Below, in pieces: positions 33,629 to 45,500 of a stretch of 64,000 nucleotides of DNA. Every line of letters begins with the position of its first letter. The first letter of the stretch is position 1. Source of the stretch: Caenorhabditis remanei (taxonomy: Eukaryota; Nematoda; Chromadorea; Rhabditida; Rhabditidae); contig NC_071328.1 of the NCBI RefSeq assembly GCF_010183535.1, positions 7,006,001-7,070,000 of the forward strand, in the 5' to 3' direction. The notes below the pieces were generated by a model, which saw only the letters and a list, made by a program, of their open reading frames with translations, was not told the origin of the DNA and did not search any database. Position numbers and translations under genes: made by a program.

Positions 33629-35934
33629 CGTCTGGGCATGCGTCTGACACCAACAACGCTCCCACGAATTTTTTAATGGGCCTATTCACAAACAAAATTT
33701 TGTGCTATTTAATACATTTTTTTAATGCCATGAAAATGTGGTCCCTAAAGACGTTTTTCAAAGAGAACTGTAGTTGACTTTTGATTAGAAGGAGTAATTT
33801 TTCTCCAGACAATAGAAAAACCACAGAAATAGATGACTGAGGAATCACCAAACAATAATCGCCATTTGAATAACGATCAAAACAAACGTTTTCAGTGATT
33901 TTCAAGAGTTATAAATCACTACAAAAGGAGAAATGTGCTTACAGATTCAAAAGAGACAACAGAAATGGGAAACAGCCTGAATACTAATACTAAAGCACAG
34001 CAGATTTTTTGCTAAAAACTATAAAAATAGTGTTTTTGACAGTTATTAGATAGTGGGAAACATCAAAAAATGATCTCCGCCTAAAGATTGAAACAGAAAA
34101 AACATTTTATGAACGTAATAACAATTTCTTCTATAGAACTTCCAAAAACTAGAAGGGAGCTCGCAATATCTAAAACTGACTAGATAAAAATAGAGGGAAA
34201 GCCAATAAAATGTATTGTTTTCGCTTCTCCACCAAAAAAGGCGTGCCGAGGGTCACATGGCGATGCGCGGCGACAACTGAGAGAGGAGCTGGACGACGAG
34301 ATAAAGAGCGGTGGTCCGCATGAAGAATTTCCAGAAAATAGTAAGCTCGTCCGAAGAAAAAGATAGGTTCGAAAAAGGAGTTCAGGAATGTCATGGAAAT
34401 GAAGTAGGAACAAGATTAAAGCATCGAGACAGAATCCACGACATTAAGCGGTTCTTTTAGAGAGCTCATCGAAAAGCGACTCAATTATCGTAAGGAAGGA
34501 AAAGCTAGATGAGAAGTTTGTTAAGGGAAGGTTAGGAGCAACTATTTAGGTTCTGAAAAAAACCCCGAATAAGTTACCACTTTGAATGCGCTTTCTACGA
34601 AAGTCAAAATTTTCACCGAACACCAAACTCACTCGAAAACATTATAGCTCGTCTCTGAGCGATTGGCATCATGAAGATGTCCCGATGACTGCGACATCTT
34701 TCCCACTTGCTAGAATACTCTTTTTCAGGTGTTGGATTAATTCACTTATGATCTTTTTCTTATTTGAAAGTAGACACGTGGCGTTCCGAATACGTGATAA
34801 CCCTCACCTGATTAGTTACGTGAGTATGCTTTGTGATCGGAGCAATTGAATGCGTGTGTGCGTATCTATTGATCTGGTGATTACCCGAAGATCGAGAATG
34901 TAGACGTCTGAAATTGAGAGGAAAATTTAGAGCAGACACGGGAAAGTTGTTGGGGAGACAATGTAGAGTAAACACATAACAACAAAACAAAGTTTAAATT
35001 ATGAATTTTAAGAGTCTCGGAGAAACCCTTCAGTGACTTTTTACTCTCGTCTTATCTTGTCGTTAGTCTTGAAAACGCGCGAAGAATTAATTATTCCAAC
35101 TAGTAAGCGAGGCCGGAAATCAATATTTTCATTGAATTTGATCGTGGAAACGAGATGAAGAGATATAAAAAAGTAACAAGTATGCAGCGAGCCGATTGGA
35201 AGTCACAAAACACTTCGAAAAACTAAAAAATAAATAAGCGACAAAGTCTTTCCATCGAAAACCACGAAAAGTAGAAAAAATGAGAAAAACGCTGTTGGAG
35301 CAGCTTGTCACGGTCTCCTACGAGCGAAATCGCGCGCGATTTCCTCTCGTTGTCTGTTGCCCTCCACTCTCTCTCCCACCTCCTGCTGCCTCTTTCCCTC
35401 TCGAGTTTTTCATTGTAATTTAGCCCTCTCGGTTTCAAATGAATCGCAAATTTGAGAGGGAAACCAGAAAATGACGTTTTATTTATGTTTCAGAAAGAAT
35501 GAAATTAAAAATTATATGTTATTCAGGAAGAAATAGGAGAAAAGCAAGAGAAGGATGAGAAAACAAAACATAGAAAGTTTTTCAAAACATAGAAAACAAT
35601 AATTTCCCGCGGGGATTTACAGTTCTTTCTCGTAGGTCAGGAAATATTTGTCAAAAAAGTAAATAAAAACTATAAATAAAAACTTCACTGTTTGAATTTC
35701 AAAAATTCGCGCGCAATGTTACTGTAATCCTTTCGGAGGGAAATTCGCGGAGGGAAATTCGAATTTTAGGTTTTCTTATTTTTGGAGAAATCCCAATTTC
35801 GAGAATAGTTCGTTCTTGGAAGCATTTAATTTTCAATCAACTTAAGTAAATACTTTAGAGAATATGCCATTTTATTTCAGAAAAATTTCTAGCTTTAAAA
35901 TTGTTATCTTAAGCGAAACACTTCGTTGAAAAAT

Positions 35935-36255
35935 CACAGGGTCTCGGGATGAGTAGTGAAAATAAACGCGCTCCGCTGAAATCAGCTAAAATTTTAGCGC
36001 GAAATTGAAAATAATTTTTTTATTTTAAAACTTTATTTCTTTATTTAATAGAATTGATCTTGAAAATATGCGAAGCAGTCGAAAAACTGGCCAAAAATGC
36101 GGAAAAACAGACATAAATCGGCTCAAAAAAAGATCGATTAAGCTGCGTATCAAAGTGCCACAGTGAAACAGCGAATTGAAAAAATTAAAATTTGAATTTA
36201 CCCCCAATGTCTAGTGGAGCGCATACGATTTCACTACTCACCCCTAGACCCTGTG
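35935..36255. mobile_element. 321-bp MITE with about 40-bp terminal inverted repeats
   Basis: The ends start CACAGGGTCT and share GGTGAGTAGTGAAA-like and GCGCTCC blocks in inverse order, matching over about 40 bp with several differences. AAAAAT flanks both ends, which could be a target duplication but is weak in A-rich DNA. The interior is non-coding. Confidence 0.7.
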
Positions 36256-36997
36256 AAAAATATATTTAAAATATGAATAATCACTTCAAGAGCTTTCCTG
36301 AAATGACATCAGCAAAAAAGTTGTGGATTCTAGAAATAAGGTTAGTTTGAGTTGTGTGTATAACTTGTGGTAATCCGATTCCAAGTTCTCTAAAAAGAGT
36401 TCTTGAGAGCAATTCTAGATTTTTGGTTCTGGTTTTGAATTAGTTCGAATATGTGGGGAGATTGTTACAGTACCAAAATGGATTTAAATACACGTTGTAG
36501 ATATCGAAAGTATTCCAATTTAAAAAATAACTTTATTTCATTAAATCTGAAAACTCTCTCACAAACATTTTCAGTCCATTTTTGGAAATGGGATCAGAAA
36601 ACTATCGCGTCACGATCAATTGAAGACTCATTGTTTTAATAAAGTCTCTGATCACCATGAACTTGTATTAATGTGCTTTCAAAAGTGTATACCTTTTGGT
36701 TTCATTTCAGTTTCTTATAGATGAATTCCAAAAATTGGCGTGTCCGCATATCTGTACATAACCAAATGCAACAATGCAAACATTTGTTGTTCTGTTTCAC
36801 TTCTAAATGTTCGATCAATATATAAATTTGATGATTTATTCGCTTCAAACTCCACAATTAATCGTTCGTTTTAATTTTGAATGGATGGGGGATACCGTTT
36901 GACATACAATGAGTTCGTGAGAATGGGGGGAGGGGGAAGGGGAAAAGGGGCTGGTAAGGTCATATTATAATGTCATAGATTTATAAACTAATTTTAG

Positions 36998-37052
36998 AGT
37001 AAGTGCGCTCTAACAAACATTTTTTCAAAAAGTACGGTAGAGCGTACTTACT
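36998..37052. repeat. small hairpin
   Basis: Two 15-nt arms (AGTAAGTGCGCTCTA and its inverse with one difference) enclose a 25-nt loop. Probably the remnant of a larger dispersed inverted repeat; too short to name. Confidence 0.5.
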
Positions 37053-37560
37053 GAAAAGTAGTGACAAAATATTAAATGAGGGAAAATTATTGCATTCGGG
37101 CCTGTAAATTCGTAATTGTTGTTGCACATGGAACGGACTTGGTCCGGATATAATATTTGTGAAAAGTCTATTCTAAAATCATACTTATTAGTTGTGGGCC
37201 AGGAGGAAAAGGGGTCGGGGACTTCTGTGAAATACGCGTTTATTAAAATGGTACACGCGTATAAGGCAATGGGATATACTTTGGGGAAGGATTATGTATG
37301 GGGACAAAATCGGGGGAAAATGGGAGAAAAGGCACCATAGATGCTAATGCAATGGGGAGAAGAACTAATGTATGTCTAGACGGTATCGATAATATGAGGA
37401 GTTCCAATTAAATATCAATTATAGTTGGTAGGAACACATCATATCACAGAGAAATGAGAAATAGATGGAAGATTGGAAATTATTAAGAGACGGTGTTATT
37501 ATTAAAGGGGAGGAGCCTGAGAGAGACGAGCCAAGCACTTATTAAAGCCTAGAGGAAGAT

Positions 37561-38559
37561 CTAGTTGATGGTACGAAGACCTCCTCTGGCACAGTACATG
37601 ATGACATTCCAATTGGATAGGCATACCAAATCTTCCTTTTCAACAGAACTGACACGGTCTCCGGATGGAGCGATGTTACACATTCGGAGACAACGATCAC
37701 CGACTCCAAGTTCTGGGTTAGACATGCCAAGGTGGGAGCAACAGGCACGGTTATCACGATTTTGGTTGGCGCAGTAGAGGAGGTTCGTCAAGTACTGAAA
37801 GTATCAGAATGATGATTTATATCAAATTTTATAGAAACTCATTCTCGTAATGTTTTTGAGACTAACCTTCATATCACAATGTTCTTGCTGAACAGCTTGA
37901 ATAAGAGTCTCCGCAGCAACATGCTCACGATGTTCATAGGTACATAAACTATGACAGTTGGATGGTAGTTGTTGACGGCAACAAGAGAGGAACACATCGT
38001 CGGCCGATTTACGGGAAAGGCATGGTGAGAATGGTGGATTAGACTTCTCGGTTCCGCATTCAGATGACAAATCGGCGTCAGTGACTTCAGTGATTGGATA
38101 CTCCTGATTCAGAAGTTTAGCGTCACCGGCGAGTGGGGCTCTTCTAATATCCTTTGAATCAATGAATTGTTCCTTGATTTCGTGATCTACTTGTCCGACA
38201 ACTCGAGAGGATACTGTAGCTGCTTTCACTTGTTTCTTTGGGGCTCTGTGGGTGGTAGTTGTTGATGGCTCTTCATCATCAATTGTCTCGTATTTTTCCA
38301 ATTTATGGGGACATTTCTCGGTGACATAATCGATACAACCAGACATACATTTATCTGAAATTCGAATTTTAATATAAAATCTGAGATTGGCATATCTTTC
38401 AGATGACCGAGTGTTCAAAAGTCAGAATAATTCCTTACCTAAGACACGTTGAGTACAGCACAAAACTTTTGGGATTTGCTCGCAATCGGGCAACTTCGGT
38501 TCACTATATACACTGGGAATAATTGAGATTAGAATAAGAATACCGGCTGCCGATCGCAT
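37561..38559 (-). CDS. secreted DB-module protein
   Basis: Exons in coding order are 38559-38439, 38354-37867 and 37794-37561, in phase, giving 280 residues. A signal peptide is clear (MRSAAGILILISIIPSVYS). A first Cys-rich portion follows (CEQIPKVLCC, CMSGCIDY, CP), then a Ser/Thr-rich linker (about 70-150). A complete DB module occupies the last 120 residues. Its marks are CCRQQLPSNCHSLCTYE, CDM, LYCANQNRDNRACC, GVGDRCLRMC, VCLSNWNVIMYC. DB modules are nematode extracellular domains found in secreted and immunoglobulin-type proteins; the function is not established here. TTTTCAG stands one base before the ATG, so trans-splicing of the leader is likely. The module is the most conserved-looking part and the linker the least. 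Confidence 0.88.
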
Positions 38560-39558
38560 TCTGAAAATACAATTGGTTGGAAGGTGTTGTTGATGACTGA
38601 AAAGCATCAGAAGATTCAGAATATTTTCACTCACTTGCTTATTTATTTACTGGAAAAAAGACCGCCAGATGAATTGCTTGATGAGGAGAAGCAACCGGCT
38701 GAGGAAGATGATGAGTTGTTGTTTCCGAAAGCGAATCGGTCCTGGAATGAGATGGATTCGAGAATGAAAGGATTAGGGGGCGGATAGGTGAAAGTGGGGC
38801 GGATAGCTTAGAAAAGAAAAGAGACAATGGGACAATAGTGTCTCCGATAGGTGATAAACTTGATTAACCGACTTTCACTTTTTGGGAAATAGGAGAGAAA
38901 GCAACGGAAGAAAGAGAGTGATTAGGAGTTGTTGCCGAGAGAAGGAGTCGAGACAAAGCAGGTGGAAGCGGAAAATTGATTGAATATCTGGATTTTTAGA
39001 TTCCCATGTCGTATCATGGATTTTCTGGGATTTTTTATCCAAAAAATCGTCAAATAATACAGAGTCTGATTAGACTTGAAAAGATCAAACCTTATTTTTG
39101 CTCAGGTCGGGAAAACCGGCTGAAGATGGGAGGTAGATTTCTTTCTGAGCTTTCAACTCTCAAAACTTAAGCTCGGTTATTGTGAATTCAAAAATATCAA
39201 GATCAAAGAAGCAGGAAAGTTTTTGAAAAGTCAGAGAAAGTTGTTTGAAAACATTGTTCGCCCACTCGAATATTGAAACTCAGATCGCCTGGATTTTCCA
39301 ATTCAGTGAATTGCTCAACACACAATAGTTAAATCCTAGACATGTTCCGATGATCAGCTGAATATCAAGGACACCCATCCGACTTCACTTCGCCGAAAGA
39401 GTACATTGACATAGAGTTCAAAAAACATTGATCAGACAGGAAGATGATTAGACAACCCAGAATATCACGAGGCGTCATCTCGGAACAAATGTCCGTGATT
39501 CCCACTCAACAGTCTCTTCTTCTAGATTCTGAATCCCCCTACATCCCTGATGACTCAC
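38560..39558. other. stretch upstream of the DB-module gene
   Basis: This should hold the promoter of the DB-module gene. Further exons of the long-intron gene ending at 39559 might lie here, but none could be placed. After the donor at 39558 the frame could also read through to a stop near 39477. Confidence 0.3.
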
Positions 39559-42500
39559 ATTGTTTCTGCTGTTTCCAAACATGCCTCCTCCAGATTTGTC
39601 CATATAGTCTCCACTGACTCCACCAACACCTCGTGTAGACCTGTAAACAGTATTCTCGTGTTCGGGGGATCATCTTATTTCTGTGGGAAAAAGGGATACA
39701 AGGCAGATGAGCGAAAAAACTTGCTAATCTCGTGTGAAAGCAAAAACCTGTCGAGATTTGCCTGATTCTCGGGGCACAAGCTGAGAAGAAGATGGATCTT
39801 ACGTCCTCTCTCTGTCTTGTCCGCCGAGAATCGGACAATGAATGGCTTTTCCCTTCGCGAGAATGATTGAAGAACCCGTTCGTTACGTAAGAATATGCCA
39901 GACGAAGGATTCGGTCTAGTACCAGTTACGTAAGATTAGGAGAAGAACTTGTTATCGAGACTTATGTAATCAAAAGCGTGGATTATGCTGTATGCGTAAA
40001 CATTACTGCAAGAACTTATTTGTTGATCGATTTTGAAACCGGATTGGGAGGAGCTCTTTGAGCACAAAAAGCTGGGTAAAAAGAAGTCATTGAAGATTTC
40101 AGTAAGGGTTACTAAGATGTGGAAATATTTTCCACCCCACGGGAGACTTGCTCCAGTTTGAAACAGTGCAATTGCACCAAGATGGAACCAAATAATGCCA
40201 AAAGAAAACACGAATCAACAATCAATTTCAATATGAGATCTAAAAACTAGAAAAAGTCTGGCTTCACCCTTCTGGATCTTACTACTGCCTGATGAAAAGA
40301 CCCTTTTAACTTACCAGTTTCCGGATCCACTGCCAATGCTGAAAGTTGATGCACCAGTCTGAGGTTGAAGATCAGAAAGAGCAAGAGCTGCACGTGGCGA
40401 TGGGCTGTCTGGGAGCATCTTGAGAAGAGATGAGAGAGTTGGGAAAGTTCTGAAAATGGATAATATAGATTAGTGATAATAGGAATCTAGAAGAATTATG
40501 AGGATGACGGAAGTGAATAAATCAGCTTAATAAGAGAAACGGAACGACACCAAGGAGAGAAAAGAATGCTGGTAGGCGGCATCGAAAAAGAGTGAATATA
40601 TATGGAAAAGGAATGTGAGAAGAAAGCAAAACAAAGCGTTATCTAGAAGACTAGAAGACGGATGGCATCTAATATATATCCATAACCGGACCAAATCCAA
40701 AAGATAGAAGAACAGAACACACACATACACAGTTCCTCTAGAATGGCATCCAAAAACATGAACCATTGGAGTAAACGAATGGATTATGAAGGACCCGAAT
40801 GAGTGAATTCGAGTGGCCACCAACTGTCGAGACTGTCCTCGGCATAAGTGTTGTTCGTTTTCTCGGGGGGCCAGTAGTCTTCCTCTCTCGGCCCCGCCCT
40901 TCAACCATGGCATGCTCCGCCCCCTTTTTGGATATCGGGAAAGGGATGGAGAGGCAGAGGGAATGAGAAAGAGAGAGAGAGAGATGAATGCTAAGGAACA
41001 AGAAATATATTGGATGGCAAAAGCATAATACATTTTGAACGAAAAAACAGTAATGAAATGTTACGAAGTGGGCGGAGTCTAATGAACACACACTAGCTAT
41101 ATGTGGGTGCCTGGTACGCGAAGAGGAGGTATCCGTGCCGGGAAGAGCCATCTTCTAGGAGAGATTGCGCAACGAAGGTTGCGTCGTCGACGACGACGTC
41201 TTCGTCAGTTCCGAAGATTCTCCGCCCGCCTTCTATCGTTATATCGTATTCTGTTCTCGACGCGTGATGATGTTGGATGGAGATGATGATGAGGATGGCC
41301 TAGCGTTGTGTATGCGTTGTTTTTATTTTTTCTAGGTCAGTTTTACCAAGGACGGCTGCGATCTTCCCTCAATCATGCAAGACGATGACCAATCCCGCTC
41401 CCGGCTGCTATTACCTGCCCATCGCCACAAAAAAATGTTCAGACTCTTGTTGGCAGAAGGCTATTCGGAGTACGAAGAAGGGGGAGGAGAGAAGAATAAA
41501 AAAGAATCGAACCGAAGGACACGTACACTTGCCTTGACCCGACGACACCACGAGAGAGAAAAAAGATTGAAAAAGAGGAAGAGGTGGAAAAGAGAATTGG
41601 GTGGAGCGTGCGGATTTTGGCAAAATCGAACTGGCGTCCTTTTGAAGAGAAGAGGAAGTGGGTGTATGTGTACAAGATTGGTGTGAACTGGAATGGCAAG
41701 ATGATTTGTTGACAAGGTGGTGGAAATCGAATGTAACTTCCTGGATTCAGTTGGAACTAATCACCCAGAAGCCGAGAGATTTTATAGGACCGGGAGGGAA
41801 ATTTCGGATTTTCGGGTTACTGTATCGAAAGTTCGAAAACTCAAATAATTTTTTTTGAGCCAAACCGAGTACAGTATGTCCTGGCGCATATCTGTCATAA
41901 TAGCATAAACTGATATCCTCGAGAATATGGAAATGAGATCTGGGTTACTGTAGAACAATGAAAATTCAGACTGTCAGTTGTTCTCTCCACAAATATTGGT
42001 TTGAACAAATGGATTACTGTAATTTGAAATTTGGATGGGAGTTCATCAAATGTTGAGACCCAATAAGTAAGACTTCAAGATTCTAGTTTCACTCCAAACA
42101 AACAGGAAGGCCAAATGAGAAATAAAGTCATTGTTGGTATTATTGAGATATTCCAACATCTGCTCTTCGTGTTCCCAAATCCATTTCCTAGAGTAAATCA
42201 CCTGAACTTTCGGTAATCAGATTCCCCAGCTCATGTTCGATCTCCTAAACTCGACCGTTTCCCGAAAAACAAAAACATCCATAAAATAACGTATTTCGGG
42301 AACAGTCGCACTATTATCCGATTGTCGATTGACAGATCACACAGACAACAAAAGCTAACTGGTCACATGAATCTTTCTTCGGACACAATGATTTCATAGA
42401 TTTCATAAGCGATGACATAATCCAATCCTATTCAACAACATCCACATTTCGTCATTCGTTCCTCTTCAACGTCTTCTTTGAATCCCGAAACCGCCCACCT

Positions 42501-45500
42501 AGTGCTAATGTACCTCTATCTCTCTTTTCTTTCCGAAGTCCGATCATCACGCAATCCATCGTATATCATGTTGAAGCAGGCGAAGCATGCCATGTGATTT
42601 AGTATCCCCTGTCATCTTCTTCTTTTTTCTTTTAAACGATTTCTTATTATCCATTTCTCTCCGATTACCCAATGGATTCCCGAGCTGTCGCTTTCCTTTG
42701 CGGAATGCTGAATTCTGCCTTCGAATCCCGAAACATCTGTATACATTCTTCTATACAGTTTTCGAGTAGATGCCTTGGATACCTGAAAGAAGAAGAAGAA
42801 GAGAGAAGAAGAAGAGAAAGGGCAACAAATGTTTCCAAAAGGGATAAAAGAAAAAGGAAAAACGAGAAGAGAAGAAAGGAAAAAAGATCGGATCATCTAA
42901 TTCCGAAAAAGGAAAATAAAAGAAGTGAGAGGGAGCCCGACGAGTTTATTGGGAGAGGATACAAGGAAAAGGAGATCATAGATTGGTCAACCTGATTTCA
43001 TTTTTCGGATATTTTTCGGAAAAAAAAGAAGGAATTTTTCCTCTAAAAATGAAACATCAATCCGATACGATACCAATTGCCACGAATCTCGATGGCATTA
43101 GTGTTGAATCTCGACGAGTGATCTAAAAGATCAACAAGGCAGTTTGGCTAGACGGGGGACAGAATGAACAATTAGATAAGAATAAGCTGATAAAGACTGG
43201 CTGGCAGATTAGAAAAAATGATATGAGGTTTGAACTTTTTCTCATTCAGAAATGCGATTGGCATGGAGTTTGTCTGAAACTCTCTTCTTGACAAGACATG
43301 TTCTTAACTAGAACGATCAAAGGTTCGATATCCATACTTCTGACACCGTCACGAAAAGTTGAATCTTTCACATAATAAAGCTTATCAGGCTCGATTTTCA
43401 GTCGAAGAGGAACCGATTCAGATTTTCTCAGTCTTTCAGTCTTCGTAAGATTCTCAGTTTTAGATCGTTTCCTTCTTGTGCATTGATCTTCAAAGTAGAT
43501 GGTATTCAGTATCCTTAGAACTGAACAACATGTTTTGATTCTTTCCAGGAACTAATCACTTTGTTGTCTTCTGTTGTCCTTGAACTTTCGTTTTTTTTAT
43601 TCATTGGATATCTTCGAAATAACATCTTGCTTACTGTAGATCTTGTCAATTCTCAAAAATACCCTTTCACACCTTCATTTTATTCGTCTTCTTCCAATTT
43701 CCAATTCTTTATCAAGTCGTAAAAACATCCTGCGTAATCTCTGCTATTATCTCATTAGCTTTGCCGATATCAAACTACAAAAATAAATTTCGCTCTCATT
43801 GTTTGTTGCCACCGTTGTATTATTTTCTTCCGATGCCTCCGAATTTGATAATCTCACTTGATTTGCTTGGAAGAAGATCTTCAGCTTCTTTTCCATTTCT
43901 CAAGGCGGCAGAAATGAAAAAAGAATCGAATATCGGAATATCGAATAACAATGGCAGAGGAAAGAGAGAAAAGGAGGCATCAACAAACAATCCTATCCTC
44001 ACAAAATCCAGCAAGACGGAGAAAAAGAAGACGTCTGTGTTGTTCTTCTTCATCATCTTCCAAAAACGCTTCGTCATTTTTCTTCCGCCCTGAATCATTA
44101 GCCTTTGGGATCCTCTCCTTCTGAAAAGTCATGACGTGATACAATCCACTCAATAACTATTTCGAGTAAAAGTCCACGGTCCGACTTTGATTTCTCCCGA
44201 CCACCCGACCGCCACTTTCCAAAAAGAGGGATAACTTTCTGCGAGATTTTGAAAGATGGCCTTGGATATCTCGCCTTATCGAAAGTAGTCGAAGGGGAAA
44301 GGTTATTTGCAAAACAAGAAGAACATATGTGGAATTGGTCGGAGAAATTTCGGGAAACTATGCAGTGAATGACGTGGCTCAACCGGGAATCGCAGATTTA
44401 GTAATCGGTGATAATGGATTCCTTTCCATCGGAGGAGAAAACGGAGAAATACGGAGAAAGGGGCGAAGAAAGGATATTGTTTTTCGGATGAGGAGAAAAT
44501 TATATGAAAACAATAATAATTATAAGAAGAAAGTTCAAGGACAATAATTGACCATTCAAAGAGGAGTTCGATCGCTTCTGGAAAATCACAACATGTTTAT
44601 TCGGATCAGAAAAGTATGATTATGAAGCATTCAGTGAATGGGGAGCATTTGATGATTGACTGAAAACCAAAAACCATAGAGGATTCAAGTCAGTGAATCA
44701 CTTCTCATCGAGACGGTCTTCGGATTCGCATCTGTCACCATCACAAGCTCAGCTCATTTTCCAAAAAGAGGCCAATAATTACTTGTTAAGCTTCAGAACC
44801 CATTCACATTTAGAGAAAGTCGATTCGAATCAGCTCAAACAACAATACGAATAGCCGGGGATTCTGAGAAACTGAGTTTTCGTTTTTAAATAATTAGAAG
44901 GAGGTCTAGCAAGAACTATCCAATCGAAAACTGCATATGATAAAAGTTATTATTGCAATTTTTCCATTTCTGGGTTCGAACCATTGATGTCTCATCAGTC
45001 GAGACATCATCTATAATAGATACAAACCAGTCGAATACTCATATCGTTAACCCAACTCTTCCTTTTTGTTCCATCTCACTATCCAGCCGTGTCAAGTTCT
45101 TCGTATTTTCTATTTTTAATACACAGACAGCCTAGACATTTTCATAAGGAAGATCAACAACTTTCCTCCGGTTCCATTTCTTTGCAAAATCCCTAATCTT
45201 CTCAGATTCAAATACCTCAAAAACAAAAACTGAAATTTCACAAAAACCTCGACGTTTTTTTTATTCCAGAAACTGTCTGGCAATTCAAATTCGACCACCC
45301 ACAACGTCTAGATGATTATCAGTTGTTCCAGCAGTTTTCCCTCAAATCAGGTTTCTCCGTGAAGGCTTTTCTGATTTAACGAGCCTATCACTCATCCGTC
45401 TGAATTTACGATCATCATCGTCCTCATGTCGAGATTACACATGTTAGCTTCTTTCATTCTCTCTTTCCTCTTTCTCTTTCCATGCTTAGCTAAATGATTC

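Larger units (their letters stand above)
29756..37560. other. 7.8-kb gene-poor region
   Basis: I see no gene with consistent splice sites. Open frames (for example 31422-31882, 32403-32938 and 34170-34413 on the minus strand) are low in complexity or overlap repeats. An open frame at 30464-30219 (-) with a preceding TTCGTAG acceptor is the best coding candidate, but it is Lys/Glu-rich and unsupported. Structures found are inverted-repeat elements at 31155-31376, 32971-33628, 35935-36255 and 36998-37052. The first kilobase or so should include the acs-13 promoter. Confidence 0.4.

Noticed and set aside
40527..41151. Minus-strand frames of 168 and 137 codons
   Set aside because: Run through CT-rich simple sequence and lack splice logic; they lie in a presumed intron.
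41375..41715. Arg/Lys-rich plus-strand frame and Phe/Ser-rich minus-strand shadows
   Set aside because: A GA-rich tract read in several frames; no homology marks.
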